From NCBI GenBank assembly GCA_008123405.1, contig VSSA01000003.1, positions 310,001 through 374,000 of the forward strand: a stretch of DNA of 64,000 bases. The letters are read 5' to 3'. Below the pieces are notes generated by a model, which was not told the DNA's origin, searched no databases, and saw nothing but the letters and a program-made list of their open reading frames with translations. This document shows positions 1-8,252 of the stretch, piece after piece (the stretch's first letter is position 1; each line of letters starts with the position of its first letter). Source of the stretch: Nocardioides sp. BGMRC 2183. GTDB lineage: Bacteria; Actinomycetota; Actinomycetes; Propionibacteriales; Nocardioidaceae. The position numbers and the translations under genes were made by a program.

Positions 1-875
1 TGATCGCGGAGGGCGTTGACCGCATAGTCCTTGGCCACCCGTGGCTCGAGCAGCGCGACGGCCGGGGTCAGCAACCCCACCGCGACACCGGCCAAGGTGG
101 CGTGCACACCGGACTCGAGCATGGCGTACCAGATCACGACCGCGAGGACGCCGTGCACGACGCCGGACCACACCCGCACCGCCCGGAGCGCCGCCATCAC
201 GGCGAGCAGGGCGATGGCGATGGCGAGCCAGGTCAGCGAGAGGTCGCTGGTGTAGAAGACCGCGATCACGATGATCGCGCCGATGTCGTCCACGATCGCC
301 AGGGTGAGCAGGAAGAGACGTGCCGAGGAGGGGATGCGGCGCCCGAGGACACCGAGCACCCCGACCGCGAAGGCGATGTCGGTGGCCATCGGGATGCCCC
401 AGCCGGAGCCGGTCTCCCCGCCACCGGCGATCGCCACGTAGATCAGCGCCGGAGCGGCCATCCCGCCGATCGCCGCGACGATCGGCAGCGCCGCCGTCTT
501 CGGGTCGCGCAGGTCCCCGTGGACCAGCTCGTACTTGATCTCCAGGCCGACGACGAAGAAGAAGATCGCCATCAGCCCGTCGTTGACCCAGTGGTGCAGG
601 TCCTCCTCGATGTGGAATGCACCGAGGTCGATGCTCAGCGGCGTGTGCCAGAGGTCGTCGTAGGCCTCGGCCCACCCGTCGAACGGCAGGTTCACCCACA
701 GCAGCGCGGCGATGGCCGCGGCGAGCAGCAACAGCGACCCGGCCGCCTCCACCCGGAGGAACTCGCGCAGTGGGCGGGCGACGTACTTGGCCAGAGGGCG
801 GTTGCTGGCCGAGTAGAGCGGCTTCTCGCGCCACAAGGAATCGGGCGCTCGCTCAGGACGGTTCGACAGGGACAC
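1..875 (-). CDS. nhaA: Na+/H+ antiporter NhaA (3' end outside window)
   Basis: Sodium/proton antiporter of the inner membrane that exports Na+ in exchange for protons. Translating the minus strand from GTG at 875 gives a hydrophobic protein with typical NhaA stretches: FFVVGLEIKYEL, the paired aspartates in MATDIAFAVGVL (which in NhaA proteins lie near the ion site), and LTLAIVDDIGAI. A GGAGG-like ribosome site lies just upstream of the GTG. The N-terminus ends in a charged segment before the first membrane helix. The reading frame is still open at base 1, so the C-terminal part is missing from the window. No close neighbour suggests an operon; the next gene ends 110 bases away on the same strand. 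Identification is from conserved family motifs and is secure. Confidence 0.95.
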   Translation of the reverse strand, partial: MSLSNRPERAPDSLWREKPLYSASNRPLAKYVARPLREFLRVEAAGSLLLLAAAIAALLWVNLPFDGWAEAYDDLWHTPLSIDLGAFHIEEDLHHWVNDGLMAIFFFVVGLEIKYELVHGDLRDPKTAALPIVAAIGGMAAPALIYVAIAGGGETGSGWGIPMATDIAFAVGVLGVLGRRIPSSARLFLLTLAIVDDIGAIIVIAVFYTSDLSLTWLAIAIALLAVMAALRAVRVWSGVVHGVLAVVIWYAMLESGVHATLAGVAVGLLTPAVALLEPRVAKDYAVNALRD

Positions 876-983
876 GGGCGATCCTCCGCTGGCTGGGGAA
901 GGGTGGGAAGCAGGACGAACCTGCCTGCCGACCAGACTTCCCGGCTCACCTGCCCACCAGCCTAACGTGACGGCTCGCCACGC

Positions 984-2516
984 TCAGTGCCCGGCGTGCG
1001 GCGCCGCCTCCTCCCCCGGCGCCACCACCACGAACTGCCCCATCATGCCCCGATCCTCGTGGCGCAGGAGGTGGCAGTGGAACATGTACGGCGTCGCCGG
1101 GTCGGTGTAGTCGCTGAACCGCACCAGCAACGCCACCTCCCGTCCCTCCGGTAGGAAGACGGTGTCCTTCCACCCACGCAGCTCGGGCGGTGGCGGCTCG
1201 CCGTCGACCGACTCCACCACGAACTGGACGTCGTGGACGTGGAAGTTGTGCGGACTGCCGTCCGGGTTCGAGACGATCCAGCGCTCGGTGGTGTCGACCT
1301 CGACGGTCATGTCGATCCGGTCCATCTCCATCTCGAGACCGTTGATGTTGGTGCCGGCCAATCGGAACGTGCGCTCGCCGACGACGTCCTCGCTGTTCAG
1401 GGTGGGCGGGGCCGCGAGCTCGGTCGGCACCTCCGGCGAGGGCCTCAACGCGTCAGCCGCCCGCAGCTCGAGGATGTCGAAGCGGTCGTCGGCGCCGGCG
1501 AACCGATTGCCGGTGGAGGTCAGCGGCTCGCTGCGCAGCACCGTGCTCTCGCCCGGACGCATGGTGACGACGATCTCCGCCCGTTCGCCGGGGGAGAGCT
1601 CGAGTGCGGTGAGCTCCACCGGCGCCGGCAACAGCCCGCCGTCGCCGGCGATCAGCTGATAGGGCCGCTCGTCGGCGAACCGGAAGTTGTAGATCCGTGC
1701 GTTCGAGGCGTTGAGCACCCGCAGCCGCACCCGTTGGGTGGTCACGTCCAGGTAGGGCCCAGGGGTGCCGTTGACCAGGATCTCGTCGCCGAGGATGCCC
1801 TGTCCGCTGAGGAAGGTCTCGCCCTCGTCGAGCTCGTGGCCGTCGAACTGCTTGTCCTGCACGATCACGGGTACGTCGTCCACGCCGTACTCCCGAGGCA
1901 GCGGCAGCTCAGCGGCGGCCGGGTCGTCGATCCAGAACATCCCGGCCACGCCGCGGTAGACGTGCTCGGCGGTGCGGCCGTGGGGATGGGGGTGGTACCA
2001 GAGGCTGGCCGCGGGCTGGTCGACCTCCCAGGTCGGCGACCACGTCGCGCCCGGGTCGATCATCTGGTGCGGCCCACCGTCCATCTCGGCGGGCAGGTGC
2101 ATGCCGTGCCAGTGCAGGGTGCTGTCCTCGGGCAGGTCGTTGGTGACGTCGACGCGGACCTTCTCGCCCCGCTCGGCACGCAGCGTCGGGCCGAGGTAGC
2201 CACCGCCCACGCCCCAGACCGGCGTCGGGCGCTCCTTGCCGAAGTCGGCCTCCCCGGGCTGCAGGGTGAGGTCGAAGACCCGGGTGCCGTCCTCGGCCAC
2301 GGTGGACGGCGCCAGCGGCGGGATCGCCAGCGGCCGATCGAACTCCACCTCGCCGACCGTGTCGATGTCCATCGAGGCGTAGAGGTAGGCGAAGCCGCCG
2401 ACCAGGCCCGCGACGACGAGCAGCAGCGCCCCGCCCAGGATCGCCAGCACGCGCGGCCAACGGCGTCGGCGGCGCGGCGGCGCCGGAGGCCCGAACGGGC
2501 CGGTGGGAGCACTCAT
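984..2516 (-). CDS. Membrane-anchored multicopper oxidase
   Basis: A laccase/CueO-type multicopper oxidase, expected to oxidise a metal ion or phenolic substrate with reduction of O2 to water outside the membrane. One N-terminal membrane helix (about residues 20-45) follows a proline/arginine-rich cytoplasmic tail. All four copper-binding motifs are present: HWHG, HPHPHG, HNFHVHDVQF and near the C-terminus HCHLLRHEDRGMM, where HCH supplies type 1/type 3 ligands and the M four residues on could be the axial ligand. The protein ends with a His-rich tail (APHAGH). I start at ATG 2516 (MSAPTG); an in-frame upstream start at 2552 would add 12 residues, and neither has a strong ribosome site. Whether the substrate is Cu(I), Fe(II) or an organic compound cannot be told. 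The gene appears monocistronic. Confidence 0.93.
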   Translation of the reverse strand: MSAPTGPFGPPAPPRRRRRWPRVLAILGGALLLVVAGLVGGFAYLYASMDIDTVGEVEFDRPLAIPPLAPSTVAEDGTRVFDLTLQPGEADFGKERPTPVWGVGGGYLGPTLRAERGEKVRVDVTNDLPEDSTLHWHGMHLPAEMDGGPHQMIDPGATWSPTWEVDQPAASLWYHPHPHGRTAEHVYRGVAGMFWIDDPAAAELPLPREYGVDDVPVIVQDKQFDGHELDEGETFLSGQGILGDEILVNGTPGPYLDVTTQRVRLRVLNASNARIYNFRFADERPYQLIAGDGGLLPAPVELTALELSPGERAEIVVTMRPGESTVLRSEPLTSTGNRFAGADDRFDILELRAADALRPSPEVPTELAAPPTLNSEDVVGERTFRLAGTNINGLEMEMDRIDMTVEVDTTERWIVSNPDGSPHNFHVHDVQFVVESVDGEPPPPELRGWKDTVFLPEGREVALLVRFSDYTDPATPYMFHCHLLRHEDRGMMGQFVVVAPGEEAAPHAGH

Positions 2517-2637
2517 GCTTCGAGGTTCAGGGCGCGCGGCAGGCGGCATCAAGGGCTGCGACGAGATCTGGGGGCAGGTCCCAGGGAAGGATCAGGGTGA
2601 ACCCCCAACGCCGGCGCGATATGGGTAGGGTCGGCCC

Positions 2638-3051
2638 ATGGCCACCGACCCGCTCACCGACCAGCGCCCGGAAGAGCCGACCATCGGGCGTTTGATCAAG
2701 GACGCGCAGACCGACTTCTCCACGCTGATCCGCAAGGAGATCCAGCTCGCCAAGTCCGAGCTGAAGGTCAGCGTCACGGCCGGTGGGACGGGTGCGGCGT
2801 TCTTCGCCGTCGCCGTCTTCCTGCTGATCCTGGCGATCATCATGCTGTCGGTGGCACTCGCCTACTTCATCCACTGGAACGGCGAGGGACTCGACCTGCA
2901 CTGGGCGTTCCTGATCGTGTTCGGGCTCTACGTCTTCGCCGCCGTGGTCTTCGTCTGGGTCGGCATCCGTAAGTTCAAGAAGGTGAAGGCGCCCGAACGC
3001 GCGATCGAGCAGGGGCGCGAGATCCCCAAGGCACTCAAGGGCCACGCCTGA
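2638..3051 (+). CDS. Putative actinobacterial holin-like membrane protein (DUF1469 family)
   Basis: Small membrane protein of 137 residues. A soluble N-terminal segment with an amphipathic stretch (TLIRKEIQLAKSELK, residues ~30-44) precedes two membrane helices (about 50-80 and 90-120), then a basic tail. This arrangement is typical of the actinobacterial phage-holin-superfamily / DUF1469 proteins, which are widespread chromosomal genes; the holin name comes from distant similarity and no phage genes are nearby. Function is unknown, perhaps membrane or cell-envelope related. A TAGGGT box sits about 8 bases upstream of the ATG with no clear ribosome site, which suggests a leaderless transcript. 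Confidence 0.8.
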   Translation: MATDPLTDQRPEEPTIGRLIKDAQTDFSTLIRKEIQLAKSELKVSVTAGGTGAAFFAVAVFLLILAIIMLSVALAYFIHWNGEGLDLHWAFLIVFGLYVFAAVVFVWVGIRKFKKVKAPERAIEQGREIPKALKGHA

Positions 3052-3097
3052 TCCAGGCGCCTGGTCCATCCCGACACACGGCGGAGGTGATGCACAG

Positions 3098-3964
3098 GTG
3101 GCACGACAGCCTGTGATCGCCGAGCGCGCCGAGCACCTGCTCGGCACCGCGGTGATCGCCACCTCCCCGATCGCCGGGGGCGATATCGCCACGGCGGTCA
3201 AGCTGCGCCTCTCCAGCGGCCGGACCGCCCTGCTGAAGACGCTGACCCCGCCACTGCCTCACCTCTTCGAGCGCGAGGCGGCCGGGCTGCGCTGGCTCGC
3301 GGATGCCGACGGCGTGGCCGTGCCGGAGGTGCTCGCCGTCGCCGAGGACTGCCTGGTCGTGGACTGGGTGGAGACCATCCGGCCGAACGCCGAGGCTGCC
3401 GCCGGCTTCGGCCGCGCACTGGCCCGCACCCACGCCGCCGGTGCCCCCGGCCTGGGGGCGTTCGACGACCACCACGACGGCTACATCGGGCGGTTGCCGC
3501 TGAACAACGAGCCCGCGGCGACGTGGGCGGAGTTCTACGTCGCACGGCGGATCACGCCGTACCTGCGGGTGGCCCGGGACAAGGGACTCCTCGCCCCGGC
3601 GGACGCGGGCGTGATCGAGCGGGCGGTGGAGCGCACGGCGGACGTCGTACCGGAGGAGGCGCCGGCGCGGCTGCACGGCGACCTGTGGAACGGCAACGTG
3701 CTGTGGGGAGCCGGCGGCCGGCTCTTCGTGATCGATCCCGCCGCCTACGGCGGACACCGCGAGATGGACCTGGCGATGCTGGCCCTCTTCGGGCTACCGC
3801 AACTGCCGGTGGCGCTCGACGCCTACCAGGAGGTCACCCCGCTGGCCGAGGGATGGGAGGAGCGGGTCGGGTTCCACCAGCTCTTCCCGCTGCTGGTCCA
3901 CGCCTGCCTCTTCGGGGGGCAGTACGGCGCCCGCGCCGCCACCCTGGCCACCCGCTACCTCTGA
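3098..3964 (+). CDS. Fructosamine kinase family protein
   Basis: Aminoglycoside-phosphotransferase-fold kinase of the fructosamine-3-kinase family, which phosphorylates sugar adducts on lysines and so helps repair glycated proteins. Residues 1-60 carry a short version of the nucleotide lobe ([22 protein letters not shown] supplies the conserved Lys and Glu). The catalytic loop is [12 protein letters not shown] and the metal-binding segment is [17 protein letters not shown], both characteristic of the family; 288 residues is the usual size. GTG at 3098 is chosen because GGAGG lies 10 bases upstream. It follows the holin-like gene by 46 bases on the same strand, so co-transcription is possible. 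The true substrate in bacteria is often unproven. Confidence 0.9.
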   Translation: MARQPVIAERAEHLLGTAVIATSPIAGGDIATAVKLRLSSGRTALLKTLTPPLPHLFEREAAGLRWLADADGVAVPEVLAVAEDCLVVDWVETIRPNAEAAAGFGRALARTHAAGAPGLGAFDDHHDGYIGRLPLNNEPAATWAEFYVARRITPYLRVARDKGLLAPADAGVIERAVERTADVVPEEAPARLHGDLWNGNVLWGAGGRLFVIDPAAYGGHREMDLAMLALFGLPQLPVALDAYQEVTPLAEGWEERVGFHQLFPLLVHACLFGGQYGARAATLATRYL

Positions 3965-3998
3965 TCCGGCCTCTGAGTCGCGTCGATCCTGGAGCGTT

Positions 3999-4014
3999 CT
4001 CAGCGACCGCTCAG
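3999..4014 (+). promoter_or_regulatory. Candidate response-regulator binding direct repeat
   Basis: Two CTCAG words start at 3999 and 4010, exactly 11 bases apart (one helical turn), with an inverted copy CTGAG at 3973. They lie 12-27 bases upstream of the response-regulator start. Tandem half-sites at one-turn spacing are the usual target of OmpR-family regulators, and MprA boxes are of this kind, so an autoregulatory site is plausible. The match is short and unproven. Confidence 0.35.
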
Positions 4015-4025
4015 ACCGATCCGTC

Positions 4026-4748
4026 ATGATGGACGCCGTGTCGACCATGCCCACCCCCCACCGTGTCCTCGTCGTCGACGACGACCACGCGGTCCGCGAG
4101 TCGCTGCGCCGGTCACTGGAGTTCAACGGGTACGACGTCCACCTGGCCGCCGACGGAGCCGAGGCCCTGGCGGGGATCGCGTCGGTGGCCCCCGACGTGG
4201 TGGTGATGGACGTGATGATGCCGCGGCTGGACGGGCTGGAGGCGACCCGGGCGCTGCGCGAGGCCGGCAACGACGTACCGATCCTGGTGCTGACTGCCCG
4301 CGACGCCGTCGGCGACCGGGTGGAGGGGCTCGACGCCGGCGCCGACGACTACCTGACCAAGCCGTTCGCGCTGCAGGAGCTGCTGGCGCGGCTGCGGGCG
4401 CTGCTGCGGCGGGTGGTGCCGGCCGATCCCGGCGAGGAGGAGGAGATCCTCTCCTTCGCCGACCTGACCATGAACGTGACCACCCGCGAGGTCACCCGGG
4501 GCAGCAGGTCGATCGAGCTGACCCGCACCGAGTTCACGCTGTTGGAGATGTTCCTGCGGAGGCCGCGCCGGGTGCTGGACCGCAGCTTCATCCTGGAGGA
4601 GGTCTGGGGCTTCGACTTCCCGACCACCGCCAACTCACTCGAGGTCTACGTCGGCTACCTACGCCGCAAGACCGAGGCGGACGGCGAGTCCCGCCTGATC
4701 CACACCGTGCGTGGCATCGGCTACGTGCTCAAGGCGGCCGACGCGTGA
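4026..4748 (+). CDS. OmpR-family response regulator (MprA-like)
   Basis: DNA-binding output protein of a two-component system. Residues ~13-125 are a receiver domain: acidic pair DDDH near the start, phospho-acceptor Asp62 in [12 protein letters not shown], the T in LVLTARD and the K in [11 protein letters not shown]. Residues ~145-238 form an OmpR-type winged helix ([16 protein letters not shown] ... [17 protein letters not shown] ... [11 protein letters not shown]). Overall it is closest in style to MprA/TcrA regulators of actinobacteria. The cognate histidine kinase follows, but a 159-bp palindromic element lies between the two genes. ATG 4026 and ATG 4029 are both possible starts. A direct repeat just upstream may allow autoregulation. 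Confidence 0.95.
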   Translation: MMDAVSTMPTPHRVLVVDDDHAVRESLRRSLEFNGYDVHLAADGAEALAGIASVAPDVVVMDVMMPRLDGLEATRALREAGNDVPILVLTARDAVGDRVEGLDAGADDYLTKPFALQELLARLRALLRRVVPADPGEEEEILSFADLTMNVTTREVTRGSRSIELTRTEFTLLEMFLRRPRRVLDRSFILEEVWGFDFPTTANSLEVYVGYLRRKTEADGESRLIHTVRGIGYVLKAADA

Positions 4749-4751
4749 GAA

Positions 4752-4910
4752 GAGATCGCGCGGGTAGGGACGCCGTCGCGAGCGTCGCATCCGCGGGATG
4801 CCTCGCAAGGCGCGGACGCGACGGCATGCTGGGTGCACGTCGAGCGGTCGCAACGCGGCGAGGCGCCCGCGGGGCGGCGCGCAGCAGGCGCTCCCTACCC
4901 GCGCGATCTC
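4752..4910 (+). repeat. 159-bp palindromic mobile element, copy A (intergenic in a two-component operon)
   Basis: A 159-bp unit bounded by inverted repeats: GAGATCGCGCGGGTAGGGA at the left, its exact complement at the right end. A second copy at 32017-32175 has the same length and about 95% identity (7 or 8 differences by eye). Inside is a smaller hairpin, GCATCC-gcg-GGATGC. Copy A starts three bases after the response-regulator stop codon and ends 19 bases before the chosen kinase start. The flanking triplets are GAA and TAA, so a clean target duplication is not preserved here. The element contains an ATG (4798) in frame with the kinase gene and no stop in that frame, so it could extend the kinase N-terminus. 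Confidence 0.9.
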
Positions 4911-4929
4911 TAAGAGGCGATGCGCCGGC

Positions 4930-6339
4930 ATGAGTGCGTGGAGCATGGCACTCGCACCCGGACCCGACGGGCGCTGGCACTACCGCCGATCCCTGGCCAG
5001 CCGGGTGGTGCTGCTGACCACGATGGCGGTCGGCCTGTCGGTGGCCTTCGTCGCCCTCGGCGCCTACGTGACCGCGCGGGTGCAGATGCAGCACAGTCTC
5101 GACGACGCGCTGCAGGACCGGGCCGAAGCGGCGGCGAGCACTGACACCCTGCTGACGCTGGGCACCCAGGAGGCGGTGCCGTCGTGGGCGATCGGTGCTG
5201 CCGACGTCCGGATCGCCTTCCTCGACGAGGACGGCCACGGTCGGATCCTCGACCGCGGCACCGACATCGAGCTCGGCCGGGAGGAGCTCGCGGTGGCACA
5301 GGGCAAGAGCGACTCCAGCCTGCGGACGGTGCTGATCGCGGGCCAGCGCTATCGGGTGGTGGCGGTGCCCACCCAGCGCGAGGGCACCGCGCTGATCTTC
5401 GCCCAGTCGCTGGAGCGGCAGGACCGGATCCTGGCGCGGCTCGGCTGGGTGACGCTGGCGTTCGGCGTGCTCGGCGTGATCACCGCCGCGTTCGCCGGGT
5501 GGGGGGTGGCCAGCAACGGCCTGCGCCCGGTGCGGCGGCTCACCTCGGCAGTCGAGAACGTCGCCCGCACCGAGGACTTCACCCCGTTGCGGGTCGAGGG
5601 CGACGACGAGATCGCCCGCCTGGCCACCGCGTTCAACCACATGCTCACCGCGCTCGACGCCTCGCGGGTCCGGCAGCGCCAACTGGTCGCCGACGCCGGC
5701 CACGAGCTGCGCACCCCGCTGACCGCGCTGCGCACCAACATCGAGCTGCTCACCATGGCCGACGACGACCCCGGCGCGATGCCGGCGAACGCCCGCGCCG
5801 AGCTGCTCGCCGACGTCCGTGCCCAGATCGAGGAGCTCACCACCCTGATCGGGGACCTGACCGCGCTGGCCCGCGAGGAGCCGGCGCCGGTGCAGGTGGA
5901 GTCGCTGGACCTCGCCGACGTCGTCGACCACGCCGTGCAGCGAGTACGACGCCGCGCACCCGCCGTCACCTTCGAGGTCTTCACCCGCCCGTGGTGGGTC
6001 GAGGGCGAGGCCTCGGAGCTGGAGCGGGCCGTGACCAACCTGCTCGACAACGCCGCCAAGTGGAGCCCCGAAGGAGGCCAGGTGACCGTCCGACTCAGCG
6101 ATGGTGTGCTCACCGTCGACGATCAGGGACCCGGGATCGCGGAGAGCGACCGCACCCGGATCTTCGACCGGTTCTGGCGCTCGCCCGACGCCCGCACCAT
6201 GCCCGGCTCGGGGTTGGGCCTCTCGATCGTGCACCAGGTGGCGGGGCGGCACTCAGGCTCGGTCGAGGCCACCGAGAACGCCAGCGGCGGCGCCCGGCTG
6301 GTGTTCCGGCTGCCCGGACGGGAGCGCGAGCGTGGCTGA
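4930..6339 (+). CDS. Sensor histidine kinase (MprB-like)
   Basis: Membrane sensor partner of the upstream response regulator. Membrane helix 1 (about residues 25-50), an extracytoplasmic sensor region (~50-165), helix 2 (~170-195, LAFGVLGVITAAFAGWGVA), then HAMP (~195-250), HisKA with phospho-acceptor His258 in DAGHELRTPLTALRTN, and a HATPase domain with N box (NLLDNAAKWSPEGG), G1 box (DDQGPGI), F box (IFDRFWRS) and G2 box (GSGLGLSIV). I start at ATG 4930; ATG 4945 is also possible, and the frame stays open upstream to an ATG at 4798 within the palindromic element. It overlaps the next gene by 8 bases, so regulator, kinase and lipoprotein look like one operon interrupted by the repeat. Confidence 0.95.
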   Translation: MSAWSMALAPGPDGRWHYRRSLASRVVLLTTMAVGLSVAFVALGAYVTARVQMQHSLDDALQDRAEAAASTDTLLTLGTQEAVPSWAIGAADVRIAFLDEDGHGRILDRGTDIELGREELAVAQGKSDSSLRTVLIAGQRYRVVAVPTQREGTALIFAQSLERQDRILARLGWVTLAFGVLGVITAAFAGWGVASNGLRPVRRLTSAVENVARTEDFTPLRVEGDDEIARLATAFNHMLTALDASRVRQRQLVADAGHELRTPLTALRTNIELLTMADDDPGAMPANARAELLADVRAQIEELTTLIGDLTALAREEPAPVQVESLDLADVVDHAVQRVRRRAPAVTFEVFTRPWWVEGEASELERAVTNLLDNAAKWSPEGGQVTVRLSDGVLTVDDQGPGIAESDRTRIFDRFWRSPDARTMPGSGLGLSIVHQVAGRHSGSVEATENASGGARLVFRLPGRERERG

Positions 6340-6964
6340 GCAGCGGCAGGGTTATCGGGGTCCGTGGCGGCGGGGTCCGCGGCGGCGGGTCGTGGGGGTG
6401 GGCGTCGCCGTGGCGAGCCTGCCGTTCCTGCTGTCCGCCTGCGGTGACGACGAGGCGTCCGGCGCCAAGCCCGACCTGCCCACCGAGACGCCGGCGCTGT
6501 GGAATCCCTGCGACACCCTGGACGCGGCCTTCGTCCAGAAGCAGTTCGGGACCGACAGCACCGAGCACAGCGGCACCGCGACCGAGCCGGAGTGCCGGTT
6601 CGCCCCGAAGGACCCCGACTCCGGCGACCCGGCGATCACGATCAACTACCAGCTCTTCGACGGCGACCTGGACCAGCTGTGGGAGACGATGGGCCAGCAG
6701 GACTCAGCCGACGTCCGGGACCCGCGGATCGAGGGCGCCGATGCGGCGCGGATCGTGGTCGACGCCCGCAAGCGGCAGCTCTTCGTGACCGGGTTCGTGG
6801 AGACCGGTGACCTGTTCCAGGTGGTCAACGTGGCCGACCCGCGTCCCTACGACGAGGACGCGGTCATCGCCGGTGTGGAGGCCACGCTGACCGCGCTGGC
6901 TGCGCAGGCCAACGAGGCGGGCATCGGCGGCCAGACGGAAGAGGCGCCCAGCCCCACCTCCTGA
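6332..6964 (+). CDS. DUF3558-type lipoprotein
   Basis: Predicted secreted lipoprotein of 210 residues. The N-terminus is Arg-rich, followed by a hydrophobic stretch and a lipobox LSAC at about residue 31-34, so Cys would be lipidated. The mature part has WNPCDTL ... TEPECRF, the paired cysteines typical of DUF3558 proteins in actinobacteria. Function is unknown. GTG 6332 is chosen: it overlaps the kinase stop by 8 bases, and translation is probably coupled. Its position after a two-component system suggests an envelope role under, or feeding into, that system; this is inference only. Confidence 0.82.
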   Translation: MAEQRQGYRGPWRRGPRRRVVGVGVAVASLPFLLSACGDDEASGAKPDLPTETPALWNPCDTLDAAFVQKQFGTDSTEHSGTATEPECRFAPKDPDSGDPAITINYQLFDGDLDQLWETMGQQDSADVRDPRIEGADAARIVVDARKRQLFVTGFVETGDLFQVVNVADPRPYDEDAVIAGVEATLTALAAQANEAGIGGQTEEAPSPTS

Positions 6965-7037
6965 CGCTCGGTGGTTGCCGTGGTTGCGGTGGTTGGCGGC
7001 CCTTGGCTCCTGCCCACCCGCGCAGCACGATGGGGAC

Positions 7038-8252
7038 ATGAGCGAGCCCCAGAAGATCGTCGTCATCGGTGGCGGCCTCGCCGGCGCCACCGCCATCACC
7101 ACGCTGCGCGAGGAGGGCTACACCGGGTCGATCACGCTGGTCGGCGCCGAGCAACACCTCCCCTACGAGCGCCCGCCGCTCTCCAAGTCCTACCTGGCCG
7201 GCGACAAGGCGTTCTCCGACGCGCTGGTCCACGACCAAGCGTGGTACGACGACAACGACGTCCGCCTGCTCACCAGCACCGAGGCGACCGGGATCGATCT
7301 GGCCGCACGCACGGTGTCGGTCTCCGGCGGCGAGACGCTGAGCTATGACGCGCTGCTGCTGGCGCCGGGTGCGGAGCCGCGGGTCCCGGATCTGCCGGGG
7401 GCCGGCGGGGCGTCGTACCTGAGGACGGTGGAGGACTCCGACCGGATCAAGGAGGCCTTCGTCGCCGGCGGACGCGCGGTGATGATCGGGGGCGGCTGGA
7501 TCGGGCTCGAGCTCGCGGCCGCTGCCCGCGCCGCCGGGATGGAGGCGACCGTGCTGGAGCTGGCCGACCTGCCACTGGGTGGGGTGCTCGGCGAGCAGCT
7601 GGCGCAGTACCTGGTCGACCTGCACCGCCAGCACGGCGTGGACGTCCGTACCGGCGTCGAGGTGCTCGGCATCGAGACCGTCGGCGGCCAGCCGGACGCA
7701 GCCCCGACCGGGGTGCGTACCGCCGACGGGGTCGAGGAGGCCGACGTCGTGGTGGTCGCGATCGGGGCGGCGCCGCGGGTCGCGCTGGCCGAGCAGGCCG
7801 GGCTCGGCGTCGCCGCACCGAGCGACGGCGGTGGGATCACCGTCGACCAACACCTGCGCAGCACCGACCCGCAGGTGTGGGCCGCCGGCGACGTCGCCCT
7901 CGCCGTCAACACGGTCCTCGGCCCGCTGCGGGTCGAGCACTGGGACAACGCCATCCGCCAGGGCAAGGCCGCCGCGAAGTCGATGCTCGGTCAGGAGGTC
8001 AGCTATGACTGGCTGCCCTACTTCTTCACCGACCAGTTCGAGTTCGGCATGGAGTACGTCGGCCACGGCTCAGCCTCCGACACCGTCGTGATCCGCGGGT
8101 CGCTGGAGGACAACGAGTTCATCGCCTACTGGGTCGACGCCGACCACCGGGTGAGCGCTGCGATGGCGGTGAACATCTGGGAGAAGGACGACCAGCTGCG
8201 CGAGATCGTCGGCACCACGGTCAATCCGGCCGAGCTCACCGACCTTCGTTGA
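7038..8252 (+). CDS. FAD-dependent NAD(P)/ferredoxin reductase
   Basis: Flavoprotein of the rhodocoxin/putidaredoxin-reductase type, passing electrons from NAD(P)H to a ferredoxin, often for a cytochrome P450 or oxygenase. Residues ~4-35 are the FAD Rossmann fold (VVIGGGLAGATA), a second dinucleotide fold is near 147-170 (MIGGGWIGLELAAAA), the FAD-ribityl motif is VWAAGDVA near 280, and a C-terminal reductase domain occupies ~320-404. No ferredoxin or P450 is adjacent, so its partner is unknown. The start is ATG 7038; longer in-frame starts read through a non-coding GGTTG-rich spacer. Its last 17 bases overlap the convergent pabB gene. Confidence 0.92.
   Translation: MSEPQKIVVIGGGLAGATAITTLREEGYTGSITLVGAEQHLPYERPPLSKSYLAGDKAFSDALVHDQAWYDDNDVRLLTSTEATGIDLAARTVSVSGGETLSYDALLLAPGAEPRVPDLPGAGGASYLRTVEDSDRIKEAFVAGGRAVMIGGGWIGLELAAAARAAGMEATVLELADLPLGGVLGEQLAQYLVDLHRQHGVDVRTGVEVLGIETVGGQPDAAPTGVRTADGVEEADVVVVAIGAAPRVALAEQAGLGVAAPSDGGGITVDQHLRSTDPQVWAAGDVALAVNTVLGPLRVEHWDNAIRQGKAAAKSMLGQEVSYDWLPYFFTDQFEFGMEYVGHGSASDTVVIRGSLEDNEFIAYWVDADHRVSAAMAVNIWEKDDQLREIVGTTVNPAELTDLR

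Noticed and set aside
2638-3051. Holin-like gene as a sign of prophage
   Set aside because: No lysin, capsid, tail, integrase or attachment sites are nearby; this family is chromosomal in actinobacteria.
4798-4929. Upstream in-frame start of the histidine kinase inside the palindromic element
   Set aside because: The peptide is encoded by the repeat and not by a kinase domain. I kept ATG 4930 as the start but mention the possible extension.
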